A DNA stretch of 64,000 nucleotides from Thermoanaerobacterales bacterium (GTDB lineage: Bacteria; Bacillota; Thermosediminibacteria; Thermosediminibacterales; Tepidanaerobacteraceae). The notes under the pieces were generated by a model. It was not told where the DNA came from. It saw nothing but the letters and a program-made list of their open reading frames with translations, and searched no databases. The first letter of the stretch is position 1; the number at the start of each line of letters is the position of its first letter. The DNA lies in NCBI GenBank assembly GCA_012840135.1, contig DUMA01000001.1:39649-103648 (forward strand), given 5' to 3'. This document shows positions 18,397 through 27,025 of this stretch, in pieces. The translations under genes and the position numbers were made by a program.

Positions 18397-19206
18397 TTAT
18401 GTGGCTCGGGGGCCGGTAAAATCTTTTCTTCTTTCAGGCAATATATAGCATAAATAATATACTGCGGGAACTATAAAGGCACCTCCCACAATGTTTCCAA
18501 AAGTTACTGGCAGAAGATTTTCAAGCCATATCTTGCCCCATGATACCTGAAGGCCTAGGAATCTGGCGACGGGCAAAAAAAACATATTGGCTATGCTGTG
18601 TTCAAAGCCGGATAGGACAAAAAGCATTATGGGAAACCAGCAAGAGAGTATCTTGGAAATAACGTCCTGGGCGGATGTGGCAAGCCATACCGCCAGCACC
18701 ACCAGCATGTTGCAGCCGATCCCCCTTAAAAAGGCACTGGCAAAATCCAAAGACAGCTTGGCCCTGGCTATATTCATGGCGGTATCGGCTGCCGGGCCTG
18801 TCAATAATCCCGATGCCGAAACCATATATGCTAAAAAGACAGACCCCAGGAAATTCCCTATGTAAACCAGCAACCAGTTTTTCAAAAGCTGCATTAATGT
18901 TATTTTTTTATCAAACAGGGCCAGAGTCATGAGATTGTTTCCGGTAAACAGTTCCGCTCCTGCTATAACCACAAGCATAAGGCCTACGGGGAAAACCGCC
19001 GCACCTAGGAACTTCATGAGCCCCACGTCTATATTTTTAAAGGTCTGCATTATGATTATATCGGCGTTGGCTCCAAAAGCGATAAAAGTCCCTGCGAAAA
19101 AGCCCAGCAGGATCATCTGCAAAGCTGACAGATTGGCCTTTTTGACACCCGTATTTATGGTGGCTTCGGCGATTTCCGCCGGCGTCAGGAAATTTTTCTG
19201 CATCAA
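18397..19206 (-). CDS. Formate/nitrite transporter family channel
   Basis: A 269-residue FNT-family membrane protein with six hydrophobic segments. Family regions are AEIAEATINTGVKKAN at the N-terminus, the pore segments GFFAGTFIAFGANADI and VIAGAELFTGNNLM, GIGCNMLVVLAVW, and FVLSGFEHSIANMFFLP with the pore His. It conducts formate, nitrite or hydrosulfide. Formate is a plausible substrate because glycyl-radical metabolism occurs in the window, but no formate enzyme adjoins it. Confidence 0.93.
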   Translation of the reverse strand: MMQKNFLTPAEIAEATINTGVKKANLSALQMILLGFFAGTFIAFGANADIIIMQTFKNIDVGLMKFLGAAVFPVGLMLVVIAGAELFTGNNLMTLALFDKKITLMQLLKNWLLVYIGNFLGSVFLAYMVSASGLLTGPAADTAMNIARAKLSLDFASAFLRGIGCNMLVVLAVWLATSAQDVISKILSCWFPIMLFVLSGFEHSIANMFFLPVARFLGLQVSWGKIWLENLLPVTFGNIVGGAFIVPAVYYLCYILPERRKDFTGPRAT

Positions 19207-19353
19207 AATCCCTCCGTAAAAATAAAATATAGAATGATAATATTTTCACAAACTTATTATAATATTACTATTTAATAAAATCAATTGTCAAAAAGGATAT
19301 AAATGGAGCGGGGGGAAAAATTAAAGGGGGCTATAAAGGTTTTACGGGATTTG

Positions 19354-19382
19354 TTGACCGGATGCGTTAAAATGATTAAAAT
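19354..19382 (+). promoter_or_regulatory. SigA promoter of the fumarase genes
   Basis: TTGACC (19354-19359) and TAAAAT (19377-19382) are spaced by 17 bases, 39 bases before the fumarase alpha start. Confidence 0.65.
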
Positions 19383-19421
19383 GTAATTATAATTCCAATA
19401 AACTATGAAAGAAGTGAATCC

Positions 19422-20267
19422 ATGCGAGAGATCAAGGCCGAAATTATAACAAGTACCGTCAAGAACCTTTTTATGGAGGCTAATTACATAATAGACCGGG
19501 ATGTATATGAGGAGTTGAAGAAAGCCTGCGATACAGAAGTTTCGCCCATCGGAAAGTCTATTTTGAAGCAGATAATTGAGAACGATGAAATAGCGGCAAA
19601 GGAAAGGATTGCACTGTGCCAGGATACGGGAATGGCGGTGGTTTTCGCAGAGCTGGGGCAGGATGTGAGGATAACCGGCGGAGATTTTAATGAAGCTGTA
19701 AATCTCGGTGTGAGAGAGGCATACATGGAAGGCTTTCTTCGAAAATCCGTGGTGAAAGACCCTCTTTTTGAACGCAAAAATACAAATGACAATACTCCGG
19801 CGCTGATATATGTGGACATTGTCCCCGGAGACAGGTTAAAAATTGTCGCCGCCCCGAAAGGCGCCGGCAGCGAGAACATGAGCGCATTGAGGATGTTAAA
19901 GCCCGCCGATGGAGTGGAAGGGGTTAAAAATTTTGTGGTGGATACGGTGTTGAAGGCTGGCCCCAATCCGTGTCCGCCAACCATTGTGGGCGTAGGTATC
20001 GGAGGCACCATGGAAAAGGCCGCCCTATTATCAAAAAAGGCGCTGCTCCGCCCGGCGGGTCAGCCCAATTCCGATGAAAGGTACGCTCGGCTTGAAAAAG
20101 AAATCCTCTGCGAGATAAACAAGTCGGGCATAGGCCCCGGTGGCCTCGGAGGGAGGATGACATCTCTTTCGGTCCACATCGAGCATTTTCCCACCCACAT
20201 CGCATGCCTCCCCGTGGCCGTCAACATCTGCTGCCACGCATGTCGCCATGCCAGCGCAATTTTATGA
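19422..20267 (+). CDS. Class I fumarate hydratase, alpha subunit
   Basis: N-terminal subunit (281 residues) of the two-part iron-sulfur fumarase that interconverts fumarate and malate. It shows CQDTGMAVVFAELGQDVRITGGDF, PKGAGSENMSALRMLKPADG, CPPTIVGVGIGGTMEKA and the C-terminal VNICCHACRHASAIL; Cys residues in these blocks bind the oxygen-sensitive [4Fe-4S] cluster. The beta subunit follows, so the enzyme is complete. Tartrate dehydratase is a related alternative, but the fumarase pattern is stronger. Confidence 0.93.
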   Translation: MREIKAEIITSTVKNLFMEANYIIDRDVYEELKKACDTEVSPIGKSILKQIIENDEIAAKERIALCQDTGMAVVFAELGQDVRITGGDFNEAVNLGVREAYMEGFLRKSVVKDPLFERKNTNDNTPALIYVDIVPGDRLKIVAAPKGAGSENMSALRMLKPADGVEGVKNFVVDTVLKAGPNPCPPTIVGVGIGGTMEKAALLSKKALLRPAGQPNSDERYARLEKEILCEINKSGIGPGGLGGRMTSLSVHIEHFPTHIACLPVAVNICCHACRHASAIL

Positions 20268-20413
20268 TTAGTTGTGGAACGCCGGAGCAAAACGGGTGTT
20301 ACCGGGAAAACTTTGCCTGCCTTATATGACCGAGTCCTTCAAAATTGTGTATAATCTTTGTATGGAAAAATAATTTTTCCTGTGCTTTAAATCAAGACAA
20401 AATAAATAATGCG

Positions 20414-20998
20414 ATGGGAAGTGGAAATTTGAACAATACAGACGCAAAGCCCATAAAAATTGCCGCTCCTTTAACCGATGACGTGGCGAGATCTTTAAAG
20501 GCCGGACAAAATGTGCTCATCAGCGGCATCATATATACCGCAAGGGATGCCGCCCACAGGAGGCTGGCGGAACTTATCAGTCTTGGACAACCGCTTCCGG
20601 TGGACTTCAGCGGGCAAATTATCTACTATGCAGGTCCGGCACCGGCCAGGCCTGGTTATGCGTCAGGCTCCGCCGGGCCCACCACCAGCTACCGCATGGA
20701 CCCGTACACAGTGCCGCTGCTGGAACGCGGCCTCAAGGGCATGATAGGGAAGGGCACGCGATCGAAAGAGGTAATAGAAGGCATGAAAAAATACGGTGCC
20801 GTGTATTTCGGGGCAGTAGGCGGCGCCGCCGCTCTCATTGCCAGGAGCATAAAAAAGGTAGAAGTGGTGGCCTATGAAGATCTGGGCACCGAGGCCATCC
20901 ACCGCTTCCATGTGGAGGATTTTCCGGCCATTGTGGTGATCGACAGTCAGGGCAATAATCTGTACGAGACAGAACCGCCGAAATATAGAAAGAGATAG
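20414..20998 (+). CDS. Class I fumarate hydratase, beta subunit
   Basis: C-terminal subunit (about 194 residues) of the same fumarase. It shows SGIIYTARDAAHRRLAELI, IYYAGPAPARPG, AGPTTSYRMDPYT, MIGKGTRSKEVIEGMKKYGAVYFGAVGGAAAL and VEDFPAIVVIDSQGNNLY. The start is uncertain: the ATG at 20414 and a TTG at 20429, which is better spaced from GGAAGTGG, are both possible; the frame opens further upstream at 20345 without support. The 146-base gap to the alpha gene includes a TATAAT-like box but no convincing -35. Confidence 0.92.
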   Translation: MGSGNLNNTDAKPIKIAAPLTDDVARSLKAGQNVLISGIIYTARDAAHRRLAELISLGQPLPVDFSGQIIYYAGPAPARPGYASGSAGPTTSYRMDPYTVPLLERGLKGMIGKGTRSKEVIEGMKKYGAVYFGAVGGAAALIARSIKKVEVVAYEDLGTEAIHRFHVEDFPAIVVIDSQGNNLYETEPPKYRKR

Positions 20999-21057
20999 TG
21001 CCGGACAAAGTTCGGTTGTGAGGGAATGTAACCTGCATTCCACAGTCGCTGCTTTTT

Positions 21058-21363
21058 TTATTCGTCTGCAGGAAGTTCCCCGGGCTCGAACAAAGCCTTT
21101 ATTATCTTTTTCACATCTTCATTGGCGATGGAATAGATGACCTCCACGCCCTTTCTTTTTCCCTCAATGATGCCCCTGGATTTTAGGATGGCAAGATGTT
21201 GAGAAACGGTTGACTGGGGAAGGTCCAGGCAGTTTTGCATGGTGGAGACGTTGCAGTCTTTGTTCATCAGCTTGCATATTATGCAAAGCCTGGCCGGGTG
21301 GCCGATGGCCTTCAGGATCTCTGCAGTTTTCAACAGTTTGTCTTTATATTTTTCTTTGTCCAT
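21058..21363 (-). CDS. ArsR-family transcriptional regulator
   Basis: A 101-residue winged-helix protein with helix-turn-helix LDLPQSTVSQHLAILKSRGIIEGKRKGVEVIYSI and an N-terminal ILKAIGHPARLCIICKLM. Cys residues at CIICKLMNKDCNVSTMQNC could bind a metal or sense redox, but they do not form the classical ELCVCDL site. Upstream (21379-21412) is an AT-rich stretch with dyad character, a likely self-operator. No transporter or detoxification gene adjoins it, so its target is unknown. Confidence 0.88.
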   Translation of the reverse strand: MDKEKYKDKLLKTAEILKAIGHPARLCIICKLMNKDCNVSTMQNCLDLPQSTVSQHLAILKSRGIIEGKRKGVEVIYSIANEDVKKIIKALFEPGELPADE

Positions 21364-21560
21364 ACTGACCCTCTTCTATATTAAATATTATATATTAATA
21401 TTATGATATATTTGGGGCCATGTCAAATGATGAAATACCTTCGATATACTCTGAGGATTTTGAAAATGCCTCCGATGTTTCGGGAGGATTTCTGACAAGC
21501 TGGTTAAAATTTTAGCCAAAAAGTCCCTTGACTATTTTTTTTAAATTTCATTATGCTTAA

Positions 21561-21589
21561 GAAGGAATAACGAAATCTTTATAGAATAT
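21561..21589 (+). promoter_or_regulatory. SigH-like promoter of the AlkP/ECF cluster
   Basis: GAAGGAATA (21561-21569), 11 bases and ATAGAATAT (21581-21589) match the SigH consensus at every fixed position. Starts would lie near 21597, ahead of the TTG at 21633. Confidence 0.7.
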
Positions 21590-21632
21590 ATTTATAAGAA
21601 TATAGTTTTTGAATTATCTTCAAAAGGTTGTG

Positions 21633-21944
21633 TTGAACGTGAAAGTGAAGGCTGTCACTTTTTTGCCGGCAATGGCCGCCGTTTTAATCATCACCTGCCT
21701 GGCAGCCGTATGGTTAGTTTTTTCACGGAATTTTCCTGTAAACACTCAGGTTAAGGGCATAGAACAGATCATCGTTGTGGGCGATGAGAGGGTTCCGGCC
21801 GGAGGCAGCGGGTTCGGGGGGATTTTTATAATCCAGGGAGGCGAGCTTTCTTACAAGAGTCCGGGGAATCTGCTGATGGTTCCATACCGGAGGGAGCTTG
21901 TAAAGGTAGGTGAAAGTAGCAGATCGGTGGATGGCAATGAATAG
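21633..21944 (+). CDS. Small membrane-anchored protein of unknown function
   Basis: I do not recognise this protein. About 103 residues from a TTG behind AAAGG; an earlier TTG at 21609 would leave almost no leader after the promoter. It has one N-terminal membrane segment (FLPAMAAVLIITCLAAVWLVF) and then a small extracytoplasmic beta-rich part with VVGDERVPAGGSGFGGIFIIQGG. Its end overlaps the start of the phosphodiesterase gene (ATGAATAG), so the two are translationally coupled and probably work together outside the membrane. Confidence 0.6.
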   Translation: MNVKVKAVTFLPAMAAVLIITCLAAVWLVFSRNFPVNTQVKGIEQIIVVGDERVPAGGSGFGGIFIIQGGELSYKSPGNLLMVPYRRELVKVGESSRSVDGNE

Positions 21945-22857
21945 GGGCATAGTCTATCAATCCAGAAAAATGGTTTCCTTTTCAAGCTTGCTGGATGCCC
22001 CTGCCCGAAGGATTGCGGTTTATTCGGAAGAAGGGGATGTGCTTTATACCGATGCCGATGCCCGCCTGCAGATCAACTCCCCTCGCAGCCTGGTGCTGTA
22101 TAGTAAAACTATCGAGGTAAAAAAGCCCCTGGGCTTTGTAGCTGACCCTCCGTCCGCCGCGATTACCGATATAGCCGGAGCAATACTGGACAGAGCGGAG
22201 CGGGGCCGCAGGGTAATGGTGGTGTACATAGACGGCATGGGATATGAGATATACGAAATAGCGAAAGAGAAAGGCATTGTACCGTTTATTTCTTCCATGG
22301 GGGAACCGCAAAAAGCCCTTACGGTGTTTCCACCCATTACCGATGTGGCCTTCTCTTCCATGGTCACCGGCAAAACCCCGGCCCATACCGGAATAAAAAG
22401 CAGGGGTGACAGCAACCTGAAGTGCGATACGGTTTTTGAAACATTTTCCCGCTCGGGCAAAAGGTGCACGGTGGTGGAAGGCCATATCAAAATACTAAAG
22501 GATGACAGCAATACGGTATTGAACATCGATGAAAACAAAGATGGCATCATCGATGATGAAATATTCGATTCAAGTTTAAAACAATTGAAAAACAGGCCTG
22601 ATGTAATTCTGATTCACTTTCACTCCTATGATGAACTGGCCCACAAATATGGTCCGCATTCTCCGGAAGCCATGAAACAGCTGGGCAAGATCGATGGGTG
22701 GACAAAACAGCTGGCTGGGAATTGGGACGGAGACATGATTGTCGCGGCTGACCACGGCCTGCATGAAGAAGGTCAGGGAGGCAATCACGGGAGCTTTTGC
22801 CCTGAAGACCTTTTCATTCCCATAATATACGGCTCAAATATGCGGGCAGCAAAATAA
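21937..22857 (+). CDS. Alkaline-phosphatase-superfamily phosphodiesterase/pyrophosphatase
   Basis: Metal-dependent hydrolase of the AlkP/nucleotide pyrophosphatase fold, about 306 residues from the ATG at 21937 (GGTGG site; the frame opens at a GTG at 21910). Metal and nucleophile motifs are VYIDGMGYE (Asp), PPITDVAFSSMVTGKTPAHTG (Thr/Ser nucleophile region), ILIHFHSYDELAHKYG and VAADHGLHEEGQGGNHG (Asp-His and His). The N-terminal 100 residues are not typical of the fold. There is no clear signal peptide, so it may be tethered through the small membrane protein encoded just upstream. Substrate unknown. Confidence 0.8.
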   Translation: MNRGIVYQSRKMVSFSSLLDAPARRIAVYSEEGDVLYTDADARLQINSPRSLVLYSKTIEVKKPLGFVADPPSAAITDIAGAILDRAERGRRVMVVYIDGMGYEIYEIAKEKGIVPFISSMGEPQKALTVFPPITDVAFSSMVTGKTPAHTGIKSRGDSNLKCDTVFETFSRSGKRCTVVEGHIKILKDDSNTVLNIDENKDGIIDDEIFDSSLKQLKNRPDVILIHFHSYDELAHKYGPHSPEAMKQLGKIDGWTKQLAGNWDGDMIVAADHGLHEEGQGGNHGSFCPEDLFIPIIYGSNMRAAK

Positions 22858-22947
22858 GTGTTCTGCCAGGAAGCCATGGGTCTAATCTTTACTGCTTGGC
22901 ATTGTGCCGGCAGTTAAAAATATTCAAAACAGGAGGGGATATTTACG

Positions 22948-24071
22948 ATTGAAAAAAGGATACCGGCGATCCTGCTGGTTTTTATGCTGATTGCGGCATT
23001 GACCGCCTGCGGTACATCGGAAGCGAAAAAAGCAGAAGATACAGGCGGCGAAAAAAGTAAGGTGAATGCGGAAACCGACGCTACCGCCGCTGCCACGAAA
23101 GAATTGGAGGAAGCTACAAGTTTTGTGATAAAGGGAGCTCTGGACAAAGACCTGGAGTTCACGGTGGATGAAATTAAAGGTCTTGCTGCCAGAGATGTAG
23201 AGACACAGTTGAAGGATTCCGGAGGAAATGTCACCGATATCACGGCCAGAGGGCCGACAAAACAAAGGGCATAGCCCTTGAGGATTTTTCGGCCGTCCAG
23301 GTGAAAGCCCGGGACGGTTATGCCGTGCAGATCCCCGAGGAGGTCGTCAGGAGCCGGGATATTATCCTGGCCTATCAAATAAACGGAAAGCCCTTGCCTG
23401 AAAGCGATACACCTGTCAGGATCGTTGTTCCCGGTGAATTCGCCATGTACTGGGTTAAGGCTGTGAGCAGCCTGGAACTTAAGAAGGACTCGGCGAAAGT
23501 TGCCGCCGTCAGGATGCTGTTTATGGACTCCTCGGGTCTTGAACCGGTGGATTACAGCTTTGATGATGAGGGAGACAAAGCCCTGGTGCTGAAAGAGCTC
23601 CTTGATAAATTTGCTATTGAGTATGAGGGTAAGCCGTTTTTAGTGAAGGCAAGAGACGGCCTCAAGAAAACCGAAGAAATGGAAACCGCTAAAAAAGCTT
23701 ACATAAAGATAACCGGGGAAAATGCTCCGGAATTCATTTCTCCCGACATATCCTACGGCATGTATGTAAAAAACCTGGTCTGGTTCGGCACGGACAAAGA
23801 GGTTATCATGGGCCTCAAGCAAAACCTGGCGGCTTACTTTAAGAGTGAAACGATACCGCTGGAAACGGTGTTCAAAGAAGTGAACATGGAAATAATGGAC
23901 GACAAGAATTATGTAATAAAAGATGCAGACGGCTATTCGGTTGATATTAAAGGAAAGGACTTAAAGCAGGGTGAGCTTTTGCTGGGTGATGGTGGCCCAA
24001 GGGTCAGTTTTAAGCAACTGCCCAAAAAATACAATATAAAAAATTTGATGGAAATATCGCTGAAAAAATAG
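22948..24071 (+). pseudogene. Frameshifted multi-domain lipoprotein with SUOX-like repeats
   Basis: A lipoprotein signal (EKRIPAILLVFMLIAALTAC) follows an AGGAGGGG site; the codon at the right distance is ATT (22948), with ATG 22984 as the first standard start. The frame stops at TAG 23272-23274. The protein continues one base out of frame (ADKTKGIALEDFSAVQVKARDGYAVQIPEE...) to 24071, so one base is missing near the GGG run at 23251-23253. The product would be about 370 residues with two or three repeats resembling the small sulfite-oxidase/molybdopterin-binding fold (blocks like VKARDGYAVQIPEE and PVRIVVPGEFAMYWVK). No cofactor-ligating Cys is visible. It may be a genuine pseudogene, phase-variable, or a sequencing error. 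Confidence 0.7.
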
Positions 24072-24106
24072 GTGAATAATAACAAATATACAAGGGGGTT
24101 TTAAAT

Positions 24107-24586
24107 ATGTATAAAAAATATCTGGTAATTACTATATTCTTAATGTTTATGTTGCCGCTCATGGCGGGCTGCAGTCAGAAATCACCTCAGGTGCCTGCCG
24201 AAGCAAAATGGAAGATTCAGGTAACAGGTAAGGATGTCGACAAGACACTTACCGACGTTGACATGGAAAAACTTGGTCCAGTGGATGCCAGGATTGCCAT
24301 GCTCAAAAAGGATGACTCCACCGAGGGTCACGATTGGACCGGTGTGCCGCTGTCCAAGGTGCTGGAATCCGCCGGTATAAAGGAGTTTGAAAAGGTCGTT
24401 CTCGAATCCTCCGACGGCTATAAGGTAGAGCTGCCCAAAGATGTGGCACTAGCCCAGAACACCCTGGTGGCGTATAGGATGGACGGCAATGACCTGCCCG
24501 AAGGCGACGGTCCGGTTCGCATGGTGGTGGACGGTCAGCCCAGCAAGATGTGGACGAAGGCTCTTGTAAAAATCAGTGCCGAGTAG
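24107..24586 (+). CDS. Lipoprotein with SUOX/Oxidored_molyb-like domain, no cofactor Cys
   Basis: 159 residues: lipobox MAGC after a hydrophobic segment, then one small domain with HDWTGVPLSKVLESAG, FEKVVLESSDGYKVELPKDVA, LVAYRMDGNDLPEGDGPVRMVV and MWTKALVKI. This order matches molybdopterin-dependent oxidoreductases of the sulfite-oxidase fold. The only Cys is the lipidated one, so it cannot hold molybdenum in the usual way and more likely binds a ligand. It sits directly before the S subunit of an ECF transporter, like a capture protein for its substrate. An AGGGGG site precedes the start. Confidence 0.78.
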   Translation: MYKKYLVITIFLMFMLPLMAGCSQKSPQVPAEAKWKIQVTGKDVDKTLTDVDMEKLGPVDARIAMLKKDDSTEGHDWTGVPLSKVLESAGIKEFEKVVLESSDGYKVELPKDVALAQNTLVAYRMDGNDLPEGDGPVRMVVDGQPSKMWTKALVKISAE

Positions 24587-24594
24587 GTGTTTTT

Positions 24595-25161
24595 ATGAGT
24601 CCTTTTCAATGGTTTATAAGGCGATTTTCCATGTTTGACCTGGCGGTCATGGCCCTGATGTCGGCCCTGGGGATAGCCACAAAACCCGTCATAGTGCCTC
24701 TAGCCCATATTATTACCGGCCCCCTGTACATACCGGGAGGCGTCATCGCCGGAGGATTTTACATGATGTGGATAGTGCTGGGCACAGCTATAGTGCACAA
24801 GAAGGGCGCCGGTACCCTCATCGGCCTGGTGCAGGCGATTCTCATGCTGGTGCTGGGGGTATACGGCACCCATGGAGCCCTGAGCCTTATAACTTATTCC
24901 CTGCCGGGATTGGCGGTGGATCTGGCCATGCTGATGGCGGGAAAGTGGGCTTATGAAATGGCGGGACTTTTTCTGGCGGGGATAATGGCAAATCTTACAG
25001 GTACTTTTCTGTCCTCCCTGGTATTTTTCAGACTGCCGCTTATACCCCTGCTGCTGAGCCTCAGTGCTGCATCACTGTCGGGAGGGCTGGGCGGAATCAT
25101 AGCCTTTCAGATGACAAGGCAACTGATAAAGTTTGAGGAAGGTGGTGGCAATGAAAAGTAG
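24595..25161 (+). CDS. ECF transporter substrate-specificity (S) component
   Basis: A 188-residue membrane protein with about six hydrophobic segments: MFDLAVMALMSALGIATKPVIVPLAH, GPLYIPGGVIAGGFYMMWIVLG, and GLVQAILMLVLGVYGTHGALSL. This looks like the S subunit of an energy-coupling-factor vitamin transporter and recalls the YkoE/HMP-type group, without a firm match. The ATG at 24595 has an AGGTG site 9 bases after the previous stop. The A, A' and T subunits follow. The substrate is unknown; the nearby SUOX-like lipoproteins and mobB remnant point to a pterin or related cofactor (inference). Confidence 0.82.
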   Translation: MSPFQWFIRRFSMFDLAVMALMSALGIATKPVIVPLAHIITGPLYIPGGVIAGGFYMMWIVLGTAIVHKKGAGTLIGLVQAILMLVLGVYGTHGALSLITYSLPGLAVDLAMLMAGKWAYEMAGLFLAGIMANLTGTFLSSLVFFRLPLIPLLLSLSAASLSGGLGGIIAFQMTRQLIKFEEGGGNEK

Positions 25162-25669
25162 GAGCATATTTGCCGCGGTGGTCGTACTTGTCCTAATCGT
25201 CACGGTGCTGGCCTTTATAAATCAAAAGGGCATAAAAGTTACGGGTTCCGAAGCCGTCAGTGGTGCGCTGCTGATAAAGGCAGGCGGGAATGAAAAGAAA
25301 CTGGAATTCCAGGATATCAAGGCTTTAAATCCGCTGGAATTTAAGGCCACCCAGGATACTTCCGACAGTGGACCGGAAGATCATGTGTTCAAAGGCGTCC
25401 TGCTGAAAGATGTAATTTCCGGAGCCTTTTTAGAAGATGAGCTCAAAAATGCATCGAAGGTCATAGTCAAGGCCATTGACGGTTACACCGTTGCTTTAAG
25501 TTCCGAGGAGGTCCGGGAGCCGGACAATGTGTATCTTGCTTTTGAAAAGGACGGAAAGCCTCTGGGGAGCAAAGCCGACGGCGGCAGCGGGCCCTATCAG
25601 ATCATAATCAAAAAGGACCGGTTCAGCCAGAGATGGTGTAAATTCGTTACAGAGGTATCGATTGAATGA
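25151..25669 (+). CDS. Membrane-anchored SUOX-like protein
   Basis: 172 residues from the ATG at 25151, behind AGGAAGGTGG and overlapping the S gene by 11 bases. One N-terminal membrane anchor (FAAVVVLVLIVTVLAFI) is followed by one domain like that of the neighbouring lipoprotein: GVLLKDVISGAFL, ASKVIVKAIDGYTVALSSEEV, VYLAFEKDGKPLG and QRWCKFVTEVSIE. The single Cys lies near the C-terminus, not where sulfite-oxidase enzymes bind molybdenum. It is embedded inside the ECF operon between S and A, which argues for a role in transport. Confidence 0.75.
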   Translation: MKSRSIFAAVVVLVLIVTVLAFINQKGIKVTGSEAVSGALLIKAGGNEKKLEFQDIKALNPLEFKATQDTSDSGPEDHVFKGVLLKDVISGAFLEDELKNASKVIVKAIDGYTVALSSEEVREPDNVYLAFEKDGKPLGSKADGGSGPYQIIIKKDRFSQRWCKFVTEVSIE

Positions 25670-26421
25670 ATGATATAATAAAAATAGAGGGCCTCAAATT
25701 CAAATACCGCAGAAAAGGCCCTTATGTTCTGGATGGAATAGATCTTGCCATAAAAAGAGGTAAAGTCACGGCAATAGCAGGTCTTAGCGGCTGCGGCAAG
25801 AGCACTCTGGCCCTTACTTTGAACGGAGCCATTCCCCAGAGGGTGTCGGGCATCATGGAAGGGAGGGTTCTGGTGGACGGTGCGGATACGAGGCAGGTTT
25901 CCATTTCGAAGCTGGCCCTCAAAGTGGGAATGGTGTTTCAGGAACCGGAAAATCAGCTGTTTCTGCCTACCGTGGAGGATGAGGTGGCTTTCGGCCCGGA
26001 GAATCTCTGCCTGCCCCCCGGGGAGATAAAGGCCATTGTGGGTAGAATTCTCGGCGTTCTGGGCATAGAAAAGCTCAGGGGCAGGAATCCTTCGCAGCTT
26101 TCCGGCGGTCAGAAGCATCTGGTGGCCCTGGCGGCTGTTTTGAGCCTCGATCCCGAGATTATTGTCCTTGATGAACCCGCCGCCGAGCTGGATGAAGACA
26201 ATACCAGGCTGGTGCTCGATGCAGTGAAAAGACTAAAAGCCGCCGGCAAAACCGTAATCATCGTTGAACACAATTTAAAAAACCTTCTCACGATAGCCGA
26301 TACCGTCCTGCTGATGGCCGGGGGAAAGATAGTAGAGTGCATCGAAGGGGAAATGGTTGATGAGCTTTTATCGGGTGATTCGGATGAGTTTCTCTTATCC
26401 CGGATCGGCTCCTGTGTTTAA
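25666..26421 (+). CDS. ECF transporter ATPase (A component)
   Basis: 251 residues with Walker A GLSGCGKS, Q-loop VFQEPENQLF, signature LSGGQKHLVALA, Walker B IIVLDEPAAELDED and VEHNLKN (switch His). The ENQLF form of the Q-loop is characteristic of ECF ATPases. Its start overlaps the preceding stop by 4 bases. Its 3' end overlaps the second ATPase gene by about 62 bases. Confidence 0.94.
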   Translation: MNDIIKIEGLKFKYRRKGPYVLDGIDLAIKRGKVTAIAGLSGCGKSTLALTLNGAIPQRVSGIMEGRVLVDGADTRQVSISKLALKVGMVFQEPENQLFLPTVEDEVAFGPENLCLPPGEIKAIVGRILGVLGIEKLRGRNPSQLSGGQKHLVALAAVLSLDPEIIVLDEPAAELDEDNTRLVLDAVKRLKAAGKTVIIVEHNLKNLLTIADTVLLMAGGKIVECIEGEMVDELLSGDSDEFLLSRIGSCV

Positions 26422-27025
26422 TGAAGTGTCCTTCGAACTGGATAAAAATGAAAGGATAGGATTTCTCGGCCCCAACGGTTCCGGCAAGACCACCATGGCC
26501 AGGTTAATGATGGGAATTTTAAAGCCCGTGCGGGGACAGGTTCTGCTGGAGGGGACCCCGGTTTCCACGATGGGCCTTGCCCGTGTGGGAAAAAGCGTTG
26601 GCTTTGTCTTCCAGAATCCCGATAAGCAGCTTTTTGCGCCCACGGTTTGGGAACAGGTGGCCTTCGGCGTGCGCATGGAGAAGGGAGCCCTGAGGGAGCG
26701 GGAGCTGGATGAAAGGGTGGACTACTGGCTGAATTTTTTCGAGCTTTCGGACCTTAAGGACCGCTTCCCCTTTTATCTCAGCCGGGGGCAGAAGCAGCGG
26801 CTGGTGCTGGCACAGGTCATGGCCCGGGGAGCGGATTTTTTCTTTATGGATGAGCCCACCACAGGCCTTGACGTGCTTCGGCTGAAAAAACTGGACCGGT
26901 GCCTGGAAGCTCTGAAAGACAGCGGCAGGGGATATATTATTATAAGCCATGACAGGGATTTTCTCAAAAGACATACCCAGAGGCTCATTCATTTTGCAGG
27001 GAACGGGATGGTGAAGGCGCTTTGA
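26360..27025 (+). CDS. ECF transporter ATPase (A' component)
   Basis: 222 residues with Walker A GPNGSGKTT, Q-loop VFQNPDKQLF, an altered signature LSRGQKQRLVLAQ (Arg in place of the first Gly), Walker B FFFMDEPTTGLD and ISHDRDFL. The preferred start is the ATG at 26360 with AGGGGA upstream, inside the end of the first ATPase gene; a GTG at 26375 is an alternative. It would form the A-A' heterodimer with the previous gene product. Confidence 0.93.
   Translation: MSFYRVIRMSFSYPGSAPVFNEVSFELDKNERIGFLGPNGSGKTTMARLMMGILKPVRGQVLLEGTPVSTMGLARVGKSVGFVFQNPDKQLFAPTVWEQVAFGVRMEKGALRERELDERVDYWLNFFELSDLKDRFPFYLSRGQKQRLVLAQVMARGADFFFMDEPTTGLDVLRLKKLDRCLEALKDSGRGYIIISHDRDFLKRHTQRLIHFAGNGMVKAL

Noticed and set aside
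20998..21057. Hairpin GGAATG/CATTCC after the fumarase beta gene as terminator
   Set aside because: The T run begins about ten bases after the stem, so it does not look like a normal intrinsic terminator; left unannotated.
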